From positions 1 through 7,224 of the forward strand of contig DLSX01000228.1 of NCBI GenBank assembly GCA_002500765.1: DNA of 7,224 nucleotides, in the 5' to 3' direction. Source of the DNA: Neorhizobium sp. UBA7851. Its GTDB lineage: Bacteria > Pseudomonadota > Alphaproteobacteria > Rhizobiales > Rhizobiaceae. Under the pieces are notes generated by a model that saw only the letters and a program-made list of their open reading frames with translations, did no database searches and was not told the DNA's origin. Shown piece after piece: positions 1-5,285 of the stretch (within the stretch, counting starts at the first letter, position 1; each line of letters starts with the position of its first letter). Both the position numbers and the translations under genes were made by a program.

Positions 1-335
1 TGCTGGCGTCGCTGTGGTCGTTCACCGCCTTCGCCATCATCCGCCTGCTGCTGGCGACGCTGGGGACGTTCACTTTCTGGCTGCTCGGCACGCTGCTGGC
101 GTTCACCGCGCGGGCGCTCCGCGCCTTCTCCTTCGTCTGCCTGCGGCTTTAGGCGCTTCGGAATTTCCTCACCCTCCGCCGGAACCTGCTCCTGCACCCG
201 GATGATGCCGGGCGTTGCTGGCTGCGCTGATCCGAGATCCATGCCGGATGGCAGGGCATAGGCGGGTTGCATCAATAATGGCAGGGACAAAACAGGCGCC
301 GCCACGCTGGCGAACAATCTGGATTTCATCGACAT
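1..335 (-). CDS. Exported Arg/Gln/Glu-rich protein, probable N-terminus of an OmpA-family envelope protein (partial)
   Basis: The gene reads leftward from ATG 335-333 and stays open to the window edge, giving 111 codons with no stop, so the 3' end is missing. Residues 1-27 form a clear Sec signal peptide: Lys4 and Arg6, a hydrophobic core, then an AYA motif at 25-27 with likely cleavage before Leu28. After about residue 48 the sequence is low-complexity and charged, rich in E, R, Q and P. The unit ERPQRRQ appears twice, at 89-95 and 105-111, so the tract is internally repetitive and probably disordered. ATG 335 is chosen because a GAGGA Shine-Dalgarno (347-343) lies 7 bases upstream; Met3 is spaced too far from it. 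In rhizobia, a signal peptide followed by such a Q/R/E-rich linker commonly precedes a C-terminal OmpA peptidoglycan-binding domain. That domain would lie outside the window, so the family name is inference. The reading frame and export signal are seen directly. Confidence 0.68.
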   Translation of the reverse strand, partial: MSMKSRLFASVAAPVLSLPLLMQPAYALPSGMDLGSAQPATPGIIRVQEQVPAEGEEIPKRLKPQADEGEGAERPRGERQQRAEQPESERPQRRQQQADDGEGGERPQRRQ

Positions 336-422
336 GACATTTTCCTCTTCTGGCTTTCGTCCCTAGATGCTGGCGATGGCCTCGATCGGCCTGCCTCTTC
401 GGGCATTTTTTCGCGGCACCAC

Positions 423-448
423 AACTGTATTTGTTCCAATTTGGTTCC
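423..448 (-). promoter_or_regulatory. Candidate EcfG/RpoE2-type stress promoter for the envelope gene
   Basis: On the minus strand GGAAC (448-444) is followed after 19 bases by TT (424-423) within CAGTT. Alphaproteobacterial general-stress sigma factors of the EcfG/RpoE2 group recognise GGAAC, an 18-19 base spacer, then TT, usually preceded by CG. Here the -35 half is exact, while the -10 half is AGTT instead of CGTT. Transcription would start near 415 and leave a leader of about 80 bases before ATG 335. The match is short and could be chance. Confidence 0.33.
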
Positions 449-570
449 CATTATGGCCGCCAGCAAAGGTCCGCATGATCGCGACGAAAGTCTGAACCGG
501 CTTTGAACGGCACGTTCATCTGTCGCGCGTCGAAACGACCTAAAGCCCGAGGTTGCCGTAGAAAATGCCG

Positions 571-601
571 TTGCAATTTTCCCGGCGCCGGTATCTATAA
601 A
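571..601 (+). promoter_or_regulatory. Candidate housekeeping promoter of the amino-acid ABC transporter operon
   Basis: TTGCAA (571-576) is a good -35 match. It is followed by the AT-rich block TATCTATAA (592-600) after a GC-rich spacer; TCTATA at 594-599 gives a 17-base spacing. Transcription would start near 606, about 74 bases before the start codon at 680. It is the best sigma-70-like combination seen in the gap, but the -10 element is only approximate. Confidence 0.4.
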
Positions 602-679
602 AAACAAGGGCTCAAAATGCCCCTCACCGGCCGCGATAAAACAGGAAACGCAGCCGGATTGCCAACAGAGAGGACCATC

Positions 680-1465
680 ATGCACATCTCCACCCGTTTG
701 TTTGCGGCCGCGTCGATCGCAGCAATCTCGCTTTTCGCCGGCGCCGCATCGGCCCAGGAAAAGCTGGTTATCGGCACGGAAGGCGCCTACCCGCCCTTCA
801 ACGTCCTGGAATCCAACGGCGAACTTACCGGCTTCGACATCGACATCGCGAAGGCACTCTGCGTCCAGATGAAGACCGAATGCACCTTCGTAACCAATGA
901 CTGGGACGGTATCATCCCGGCGCTGCAGTCCAAGAAGTTCGACGCGATCATCGCGTCCATGTCGATCACGCCGGAACGCCAGCAGCAGATCACCTTCTCC
1001 AAGAAGTATTACAACACCCCGCCGGCAATCGCCGTACCGAAGGATTCAACCCTGACGGAAGCGACTGCTGACGCGCTGAAGGGCAAGGCCATCGGCGCAC
1101 AGGGTTCGACCAGCCACTCGAACTATGTCGAAAAGCATTTCCCCGATGCCGAGGCCAAGCTCTATCCGACCGCCGACGAATACAAGCTCGACCTGATCAA
1201 CGGCCGTATCGACGGCGTCGTCGACGATATCGTCGTTCTGACGGAATGGGTAAAGTCGGATGCCGGCGCCTGCTGCAAAATCCTGACCCCGCTGCCGGTC
1301 GATCCGGAAATCAACGGCCAGGGCGCAGGCATCGGCGTGCGCAAGGACGAACAGGCGCTTGCCGACAAGTTCACGGCCGCAATCGCCGCAATCCGCGCCG
1401 ACGGCACCTACAAGAAGATCCAGGACAAGTATTTTGACTTCGACGTCTATGGCGGCGAACAGTAA
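680..1465 (+). CDS. Periplasmic polar amino-acid binding protein of an ABC transporter (HisJ/ArgT-like)
   Basis: This 261-residue protein captures an amino acid in the periplasm and delivers it to the membrane permease pair encoded downstream. Residues 1-25 are a signal peptide ending in ASA, with cleavage before Gln26. The mature part has the family hallmarks: EGAYPPFN, which lines the ligand site near the N-terminus, then GFDIDIAKAL, then a Cys pair (ALCVQMKTEC) positioned like the disulfide of HisJ/LAO proteins, then SMSITPERQQ with the Arg that usually grips the ligand carboxylate, and DGVVDD in the second lobe. The length is typical of the SBP_bac_3 family. ATG 680 is chosen because it begins the signal peptide and has GAGAGG 6 bases upstream; an open frame extends back to 503 but carries no signal. 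Basic amino acids (His, Lys, Arg, ornithine, or opine-like relatives) are the best guess for ligand, but specificity cannot be read from the sequence. Promoter and terminator candidates flank it. Confidence 0.92.
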   Translation: MHISTRLFAAASIAAISLFAGAASAQEKLVIGTEGAYPPFNVLESNGELTGFDIDIAKALCVQMKTECTFVTNDWDGIIPALQSKKFDAIIASMSITPERQQQITFSKKYYNTPPAIAVPKDSTLTEATADALKGKAIGAQGSTSHSNYVEKHFPDAEAKLYPTADEYKLDLINGRIDGVVDDIVVLTEWVKSDAGACCKILTPLPVDPEINGQGAGIGVRKDEQALADKFTAAIAAIRADGTYKKIQDKYFDFDVYGGEQ

Positions 1466-1486
1466 GTCGATTTTGTCGTGAAAAAG

Positions 1487-1521
1487 CGGCGGAAGGGTCA
1501 CCTTCCGCCGTTTTCATTTTT
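1487..1521 (+). terminator. Hairpin with T-tract between binding-protein and permease genes
   Basis: A perfect 10-bp stem, CGGCGGAAGG (1487-1496) with CCTTCCGCCG (1501-1510), closes a GTCA loop and is followed by TTTTCATTTTT (1511-1521). This has the form of a Rho-independent terminator. It lies 21 bases after the binding-protein stop and 97 bases before the first permease. By analogy with other binding-protein operons, it could end or stabilise most transcripts after the binding protein, giving many copies of it per membrane complex. That role is inferred; the structure is seen directly. Confidence 0.85.
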
Positions 1522-1530
1522 GTGAAGCAC

Positions 1531-1559
1531 TTGTCCTCAAGAAATTTTCCATTTTAATT
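1531..1559 (+). promoter_or_regulatory. Possible internal promoter for the permease genes
   Basis: TTGTCC (1531-1536) followed by TTTAAT (1553-1558) at 16-base spacing, or TTAATT (1554-1559) at 17, sits just after the terminator in a locally AT-rich stretch. If active it would drive the permeases independently of the binding protein. The -35 is imperfect. Partial read-through of the terminator would explain permease expression just as well. Confidence 0.3.
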
Positions 1560-1617
1560 GGCATTTGAAAGCGGCACGACATAAGCCGCAGGGGAATATG
1601 AACCGGAACACGATCCT

Positions 1618-2400
1618 ATGAGCGGATGGCTCTCCGCCCTCTTTAATACACTCGACCCGTTTTGCGGTCCTGTCGGCATTTTCACCTGGCTCGGCGGCAA
1701 TGGGCTTGTCTCCTGTGGCGATACCGGCTGGGGTGACGAAATCGCCTTCGGCGTCAAGGTGACGATCACGCTCGCCCTGGCGACATTGCCGGTCGGCATC
1801 ATCATCGGCTTCCTGATCGCGCTTGCCGCCCAGTCGGAAGAAAAGCTGCTGCGTCTCGCGGCCGGCATCTATACGACGATCTTTCGCGGCCTGCCCGAAC
1901 TGTTGACGCTCTTCATCGTCTATTACGGTGCGCAGATGCTGATCCAGTCGATCGCGGCGACCCTCGGCTACGAGGGGCGTATCGAGATCAACGCATTCGT
2001 CGCCGGCATGGTGGCGCTTGCGGTTGTGTTCTCCTCCTATTCGTCGGAAGTGCTGCTGTCCGCCTTCCGCGCCATCCCGCGTGGCCAATATGAGGCCGGC
2101 GATGCACTTGGCCTGCGCCGCAGCAAGACGATGGTGCTGATCGTCCTGCCTCAGCTTGTGCGTATTGCACTCCCCGGCCTTACCAATCTCTGGCTGATCC
2201 TGCTGAAGGACACGTCCTATGTCTCCGTTATCGGCCTTGCCGATATCGTGCGCCAGACGGGCATTGCGGCGCGTGTCAGCAAGGAAGCCTTCTTCTTCTA
2301 TTTCATCGCCTGCATGCTCTACCTGATCCTCGCTATGCTTTCCTCCTACGGCCTTGGCTACATCGAACGCTGGGCCAAGCGCTCGGAGGCTTCCAAATGA
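1618..2400 (+). CDS. Amino-acid ABC transporter inner-membrane permease (HisQ-like)
   Basis: This 260-residue membrane protein forms one half of the translocation channel for the binding protein encoded upstream. After a short periplasmic-type N-terminus come several hydrophobic helices: about 44-70, 84-104, 124-146, 172-207 and 224-245. The cytoplasmic EAA loop, the docking site for the ATPase, is seen from Glu159 (EAGDALG) to the LPQ at 177-179. An upstream FRGLPELL segment (89-96) is characteristic of His/Glu/Gln/Arg/opine family permeases. The length is typical. ATG 1618 is the only in-frame start after the stop at 1582. Its Shine-Dalgarno is weak (CGGA, 1604-1607, 10 bases upstream). The start codon lies within CTATGA, which also ends a seven-codon upstream frame (1598-1621). 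The gene overlaps the next by four bases. The call to the family is firm; HisQ versus a related Q subunit is inference. Confidence 0.9.
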   Translation: MSGWLSALFNTLDPFCGPVGIFTWLGGNGLVSCGDTGWGDEIAFGVKVTITLALATLPVGIIIGFLIALAAQSEEKLLRLAAGIYTTIFRGLPELLTLFIVYYGAQMLIQSIAATLGYEGRIEINAFVAGMVALAVVFSSYSSEVLLSAFRAIPRGQYEAGDALGLRRSKTMVLIVLPQLVRIALPGLTNLWLILLKDTSYVSVIGLADIVRQTGIAARVSKEAFFFYFIACMLYLILAMLSSYGLGYIERWAKRSEASK

Positions 2401-3227
2401 GCGTGACAAACGGAATGATCCCGCCGCGCCCGGCACCTCCAGTCCTGCACAAGCCCCTGACGGCAGCCAAGGTTGTCGGCCTCGGCGTGCTCGTCCTGTG
2501 GGTTCTGCTTGCCATTGCTTTGGTCGGCATGGTTTTCGAAGGATGGGATCCGGCCAAATTCGAGCGTTACGGACCACGTTACCTGAACGGTCTCTATACA
2601 ACGATCACGCTGGTCGGCATTTCCATCGTGCTCGGTGCGATACTCTCGCTGCCGATCGCATTTGCCCGCATGTCGAAGAACCGCGTGCTGAATACGATCG
2701 CCTATGCCTATGTCTATGTCTTCCGCTCGACACCGCTTCTGGCACAGCTGTTCCTGATCTATTACGGTCTCGGCAGCTTCCGGCCGCAACTGGAATCCGT
2801 CGGCCTGTGGTGGTTCTTCCGCGAAGCCTGGTATTGCGGCCTCTTCTCGCTGACACTCAACACCGCGGCCTATCAGGCCGAGATCCTGCGGGGCGCGATC
2901 CAGAGCGTGCCGGTCGGCCAGCATGAGGGAGCGGCGGCGCTCGGGATTTCCAAGCGCGTCACCTTCTGGAAGATCGTCCTGCCGCAGGCATTGATCGTGG
3001 CGCTTCGCCCCTATGGCAACGAGATCATCCTGATGATCAAAGGTTCCGCCGTGGTCGCCATCGTTACCGTCTACGACCTGATGGGCGAAACGCGCTACGC
3101 CTTCTCGCGCACGTTCGATTACCAGACCTATCTGTGGGCGGCGATCTTCTACCTCACCATGGTCGAAGCTCTCCGGCATTTGTGGAACTTCATCGAACGC
3201 CGCCTGACCCGCCATCTGGTACGCTAG
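2397..3227 (+). CDS. Amino-acid ABC transporter inner-membrane permease (HisM-like)
   Basis: This 276-residue permease is the partner of the preceding one; together they form the heterodimeric channel. The start ATG overlaps the upstream stop as ATGA, which implies translational coupling and matched amounts. Residues 1-20 are Pro-rich and probably cytoplasmic. Hydrophobic helices follow at about 24-46, 65-90, 98-123, 145-160 and 240-262. FRSTPLLAQLFLIYYG (109-124) is a strong signature of the family, and the EAA loop begins with EGAAALG (177-183) and ends in VLPQ near 197. An insertion between the third and fourth helices (about 125-145, with WWFFREAWYCG) is typical of HisM/OccM-type subunits. 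No ATP-binding subunit follows: the next gene on the strand is usg, 144 bases away, so the ATPase must be encoded elsewhere. The family assignment is firm and the substrate unknown. Confidence 0.9.
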   Translation: MSVTNGMIPPRPAPPVLHKPLTAAKVVGLGVLVLWVLLAIALVGMVFEGWDPAKFERYGPRYLNGLYTTITLVGISIVLGAILSLPIAFARMSKNRVLNTIAYAYVYVFRSTPLLAQLFLIYYGLGSFRPQLESVGLWWFFREAWYCGLFSLTLNTAAYQAEILRGAIQSVPVGQHEGAAALGISKRVTFWKIVLPQALIVALRPYGNEIILMIKGSAVVAIVTVYDLMGETRYAFSRTFDYQTYLWAAIFYLTMVEALRHLWNFIERRLTRHLVR

Positions 3228-3327
3228 CAGCACTCACCGGATACCGATGATAATGCACTGAAATAAAACGACAATTCGAGAAAAAATCGACAATCGTCAA
3301 TCTTCCTTTAAGCATGACGTGCTCCCA

Positions 3328-3358
3328 TTTTCATCACGCAGGTATTGCGTCATGAAAA
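3328..3358 (+). promoter_or_regulatory. Imperfect hairpin directly before the usg ribosome-binding site
   Basis: TTTTCATCACGCA (3328-3340) pairs with TGCGTCATGAAAA (3346-3358) around a GGTAT loop, 12 of 13 pairs with one C-C mismatch. It ends two bases before the GGGA Shine-Dalgarno (3361-3364) of usg. The A/T-rich outer ends resemble a terminator that could work in either direction, but it sits very close to the start codon. It could instead be a leader element or an operator for a dimeric regulator. Further upstream, CGACAAT occurs twice (3269-3275 and 3288-3294), 19 bases apart. Confidence 0.5.
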
Positions 3359-3371
3359 AAGGGAACAGTAG

Positions 3372-3635
3372 ATGTCGGAACTCGAAATGATGCTGCGAGG
3401 CTATGGCCTCACCACCGCCCAGATCTTTTATCGCATGCCGGACCACCCTGCCTTCCTGCAGAGCTATGTCTGGCAGAATTACGATCTTGCACCGGACTTT
3501 CCAGAGATGAACGGCTTTTTGAAATTCTGGCAGGAAAAGCTGGAAGGCCCGATTCATTCCGTCCGCTACGTCCATCGCAAGCTGATATCGGCCGGCGAGT
3601 GGCGACAGGTGAAGGGCGAGATCATCCTTCACTGA
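3372..3635 (+). CDS. usg: Usg family protein
   Basis: This is a small 87-residue soluble protein, full length for the family, with no signal peptide or membrane segment. It is recognised by its overall sequence: LRGYGLTTAQIFYRMPDHP near the N-terminus (residues 8-26), then LQSYVWQNYDLAPDFPEM and a C-terminal SVRYVHRKLISAGEWR, all typical of Usg. The name comes from a gene next to the trpFBA operon of Caulobacter. The family is largely alphaproteobacterial and has no established biochemical function. Here it is not beside trp genes. It sits alone, 144 bases after the transporter operon and 77 bases before a methyltransferase. The start has GGGA 7 bases upstream. The unusually aromatic and proline-rich sequence suggests a binding or adaptor protein, but that is only a guess. 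Confidence 0.88.
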   Translation: MSELEMMLRGYGLTTAQIFYRMPDHPAFLQSYVWQNYDLAPDFPEMNGFLKFWQEKLEGPIHSVRYVHRKLISAGEWRQVKGEIILH

Positions 3636-3649
3636 TTTCGCCTGCCGCA

Positions 3650-3706
3650 ATCCTCGCAATTGCCAAACACTGCTGCGACACGTAAAGCGCTGGCAATAAC
3701 GAGGAT
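3650..3706 (+). promoter_or_regulatory. Long-range stem covering the methyltransferase Shine-Dalgarno
   Basis: TCCTCGCAATTGCCA (3651-3665) and TGGCAATAACGAGGA (3691-3705) are inverted repeats pairing at 13 of 15 positions, with mismatches only at 3657/3699 and 3658/3698. A3650-T3706 adds one more pair. The 25-base loop is 3666-3690. The right arm contains GAGGA (3701-3705), the Shine-Dalgarno for ATG 3713. When folded, the ribosome-binding site would be fully paired, the layout of a translational switch or RNA thermometer. Function is inferred. Confidence 0.6.
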
Positions 3707-3712
3707 ATGGCT

Positions 3713-4522
3713 ATGGCGAAGATCGACGAAGAAGCATTGGCGGAAGCCTACAACCGCGCGCTGGCGCATGAAAAGGCCGGCGAAATCGATGCCGCGGTCG
3801 AAGCCTATCGCCAGGTGCTGGAAATCGACCCGGAAGATCATGGTGGCGCCGCCGTCCGTATCGCCTCCATGGGGCGCGGCGATGCGCCGCCGAAGGCACC
3901 CGACGCCTATGTCGAAACGCTGTTCGATCAGCATGCCGAAAGCTTCGAAGACATCCTCGTCGAACAGCTCGGTTATGCCGTGCCGGTTCTGGTGCGCCAA
4001 CGCCTGCAGGACCTGAAGCTCGGCCCGTTCAAGCGCATGCTCGATCTCGGCTGCGGCACCGGCCTGACTGGCGGCACGCTGCGCGACATGGTCGACGATA
4101 TCACCGGCATCGACATTTCCGAAAACATGGTCGAGATCGCCCACGAGAAGGATCTCTACGAGACGCTTTATGTCGCCGAGGTCGAGGACTTTCTCGAAGA
4201 CAATGACGACGATGCCTTCGATCTCATCACCGCGACCGATGTCCTGCCGTATCTCGGCGCGCTCGAGCCATTGTTCTTCGGTGCGGCCGAAAACATGGTG
4301 GCCGGCGGCCTGTTCATCTTCTCGTCGGAATCTTTGGCCGCAGACGACGAGCGCACCTACACGGTCGGCCCGCACCAGCGTTTCATGCATTCGCCGGCCT
4401 ATATCCGCGCGCGGCTTGCCGAGACCGGTTTCGAGCTTGTCGAAATGACCGACATCAACGTGCGCATGCAGGACGGCAATCCGAGCCCCGGCCATCTGGT
4501 CATCGCCAGGTTGAAGGGCTAG
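3713..4522 (+). CDS. TPR-containing class I SAM-dependent methyltransferase
   Basis: A 269-residue soluble enzyme predicted to transfer a methyl group from S-adenosylmethionine. Residues about 10-43 form one TPR unit (ALAHEKAGEIDAAVEAYRQVLEIDP), a helical hairpin usually used for protein contact. The Rossmann-type domain follows. Motif I LDLGCGTGL is at 110-118, the acidic residue expected to bind the ribose hydroxyls is Asp134 in GIDISENM, and an acidic strand with DLITATDVLPYLG is at 170-182, resembling motif IV. The order TPR then methyltransferase matches the group annotated as predicted TPR methyltransferases (COG4976); the substrate is not known. ATG 3713 is chosen over ATG 3707 because GAGGA (3701-3705) is 7 bases from the former and only 1 from the latter. 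Its leader folds over this site. The frame ends 38 bases before a RIME-like repeat. Fold assignment is firm, biological role open. Confidence 0.88.
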   Translation: MAKIDEEALAEAYNRALAHEKAGEIDAAVEAYRQVLEIDPEDHGGAAVRIASMGRGDAPPKAPDAYVETLFDQHAESFEDILVEQLGYAVPVLVRQRLQDLKLGPFKRMLDLGCGTGLTGGTLRDMVDDITGIDISENMVEIAHEKDLYETLYVAEVEDFLEDNDDDAFDLITATDVLPYLGALEPLFFGAAENMVAGGLFIFSSESLAADDERTYTVGPHQRFMHSPAYIRARLAETGFELVEMTDINVRMQDGNPSPGHLVIARLKG

Positions 4523-4559
4523 TTTCTTTTCAGAACCATGCGGAACTGGTGCTCACAAA

Positions 4560-4699
4560 GCCCCTCATCCGCCTGCCGGCACCTTCTCCCCGTTTTGACG
4601 GGGAGAAGGACACGAGCCGCAAAACTTGCGTCACTCGCCAACCTAGAGCGAGGCACGTCCCCTCGCCCCGCTTGCGGGGAGAGGGTTAGGGTGAGGGGC
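4560..4699. repeat. RIME-like palindromic intergenic element
   Basis: This 140-base element is bounded by inverted ends GCCCCTCA (4560-4567) and TGAGGGGC (4692-4699) and contains two hairpins. The first is perfect: CCTTCTCCCCG (4582-4592) with CGGGGAGAAGG (4599-4609) and a TTTTGA loop. The second is CCCTCGCCCCGC (4660-4671) with GCGGGGAGAGGG (4674-4685), with one mismatch. This structure and the sequence CCCCTCATCCGCCTGCCGGC at the left end match my recollection of RIME repeats scattered through Rhizobium, Sinorhizobium and Agrobacterium genomes. It fills most of the gap between the methyltransferase and the DinB-like gene and ends 19 bases before the latter's start. If transcribed it would form strong structures that could stop transcription or protect mRNA ends. 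An open frame across it (4538-4756) is not a gene. Confidence 0.85.
4582..4609 (+). terminator. Strong hairpin inside the RIME-like repeat, possible transcript end of the methyltransferase
   Basis: This perfect 11-bp GC-rich stem with a six-base TTTTGA loop begins 59 bases after the methyltransferase stop. No T-tract follows on either strand, so classical intrinsic termination is doubtful. RNA 3'-end protection or attenuation are alternatives. It is the strongest single fold in the repeat. Confidence 0.35.
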
Positions 4700-4718
4700 A
4701 ATTCGCGATGGGACTACG

Positions 4719-5285
4719 ATGAAACCGCAGCGCTACTTCCTAACCCAGGCCTATAACAACGCCTGGGCGAACCACCGGCTCCTGAAGGCCTGCGGATTGT
4801 TATCGGCACAAGACCTTGTATCGCCGCGCCAGAACTTCTTCCCATCGATCATCCACACGCTGAACCACATCCTGACCGTCGATTGGCTTTACATCGGCGC
4901 GCTGGAAGGACACTGTCCCGGCGCATCGGCCTTCGAACCGGAAATCCCCTTCCCAGCCTTTGCCGATCTGGATCGCGAGCAGCGCGTAACCGACCGCCGC
5001 CTCATCCAGCATTGTCGGGACCTGACGGACGAAGCACTCGGTGCCGAGGTGCGCATACCCCGCGACAGCCATATGCAGGTCGAACCGGCAAACCGTATCC
5101 TGCTGCATCTCTTCCAGCACCAGATACACCATCGCGGTCAGGTGCATGCGATGTTATCCGGCACCTCCGTCAAACCGCCGCAACTGGACGAATTCTTTCC
5201 ATCAGACCCGGCAGAACAGGCGCTCAGAGCGCAGGATCTGGCTGAACTCGGGTTTACCGAAACCATGATCTGGAGTGATCGATAA
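4719..5285 (+). CDS. DinB-fold metal-dependent protein
   Basis: This 188-residue protein of the DinB/YfiT four-helix superfamily is probably cytoplasmic. Members bind a divalent metal through three histidines. Here the likely set is His50 (in SIIHTLNHILTVDWLY, 43-58), His134 and His138 (in HQIHHRGQVHAML, 134-146); the closing HRGQ motif is the family's most recognisable signature. Known relatives include thiol transferases and hydrolases, but many members, including this subgroup, have no assigned reaction. Length is typical. ATG 4719 has a modest GGGA (4710-4713) 5 bases upstream. The RIME-like repeat ends 19 bases before the start, so the native promoter must lie within or upstream of that repeat unless the gene is transcribed with the methyltransferase. 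The stop overlaps the next start as TAATG, implying co-translation with the membrane protein downstream. The fold is secure, the activity unknown. Confidence 0.85.
   Translation: MKPQRYFLTQAYNNAWANHRLLKACGLLSAQDLVSPRQNFFPSIIHTLNHILTVDWLYIGALEGHCPGASAFEPEIPFPAFADLDREQRVTDRRLIQHCRDLTDEALGAEVRIPRDSHMQVEPANRILLHLFQHQIHHRGQVHAMLSGTSVKPPQLDEFFPSDPAEQALRAQDLAELGFTETMIWSDR

Larger units (their letters stand above)
336..679. other. Divergent intergenic control region
   Basis: This 344-base gap separates two divergent start codons: the envelope protein (leftward from 335) and the amino-acid binding protein (rightward from 680). Open frames cross it on both strands, but none has a convincing start, composition or family match. 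It is less GC-rich than the genes in places, notably 420-450 and 570-605. Two candidate promoters are listed separately, one for each direction. A short dyad (CCAA-T-TTGG, 436-444) lies between two direct GTTCC repeats at 433-437 and 444-448 and could be an operator, though this is weak. No riboswitch, attenuator or RNA gene was recognised. Confidence 0.6.

Noticed and set aside
14..205. Plus-strand frame at the left edge
   Set aside because: It is antisense to the signal-peptide-bearing minus-strand gene and is His/Pro/Ala-rich like an antisense translation.
503..679. In-frame upstream extension of the binding-protein gene
   Set aside because: The added 59 residues are basic and cysteine-rich without family similarity, would bury the signal peptide, and lack a ribosome-binding site. 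The start at 680 has both a signal peptide and a GAGAGG site.
1537..2601. Long minus-strand frame of 354 codons
   Set aside because: It is antisense to the HisQ-like permease, with a composition (Asp, Arg, Gln, His rich) typical of antisense frames in GC-rich coding DNA, and no recognisable family.
2358..3233. Long minus-strand frame of 291 codons
   Set aside because: It is antisense to the HisM-like permease, with biased composition and no family signature.
3269..3294. Two CGACAAT repeats, considered as the start of a CRISPR or iteron array
   Set aside because: There are only two seven-base copies, with no regular array, no replication gene and no cas gene.
3629..4495. Long minus-strand frame of 288 codons
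   Set aside because: It is antisense to the methyltransferase, whose plus-strand product has clear motifs.
4538..4756. Open frame across the palindromic repeat
   Set aside because: It is made almost entirely of repeat sequence and overlaps the DinB-like start in another frame.
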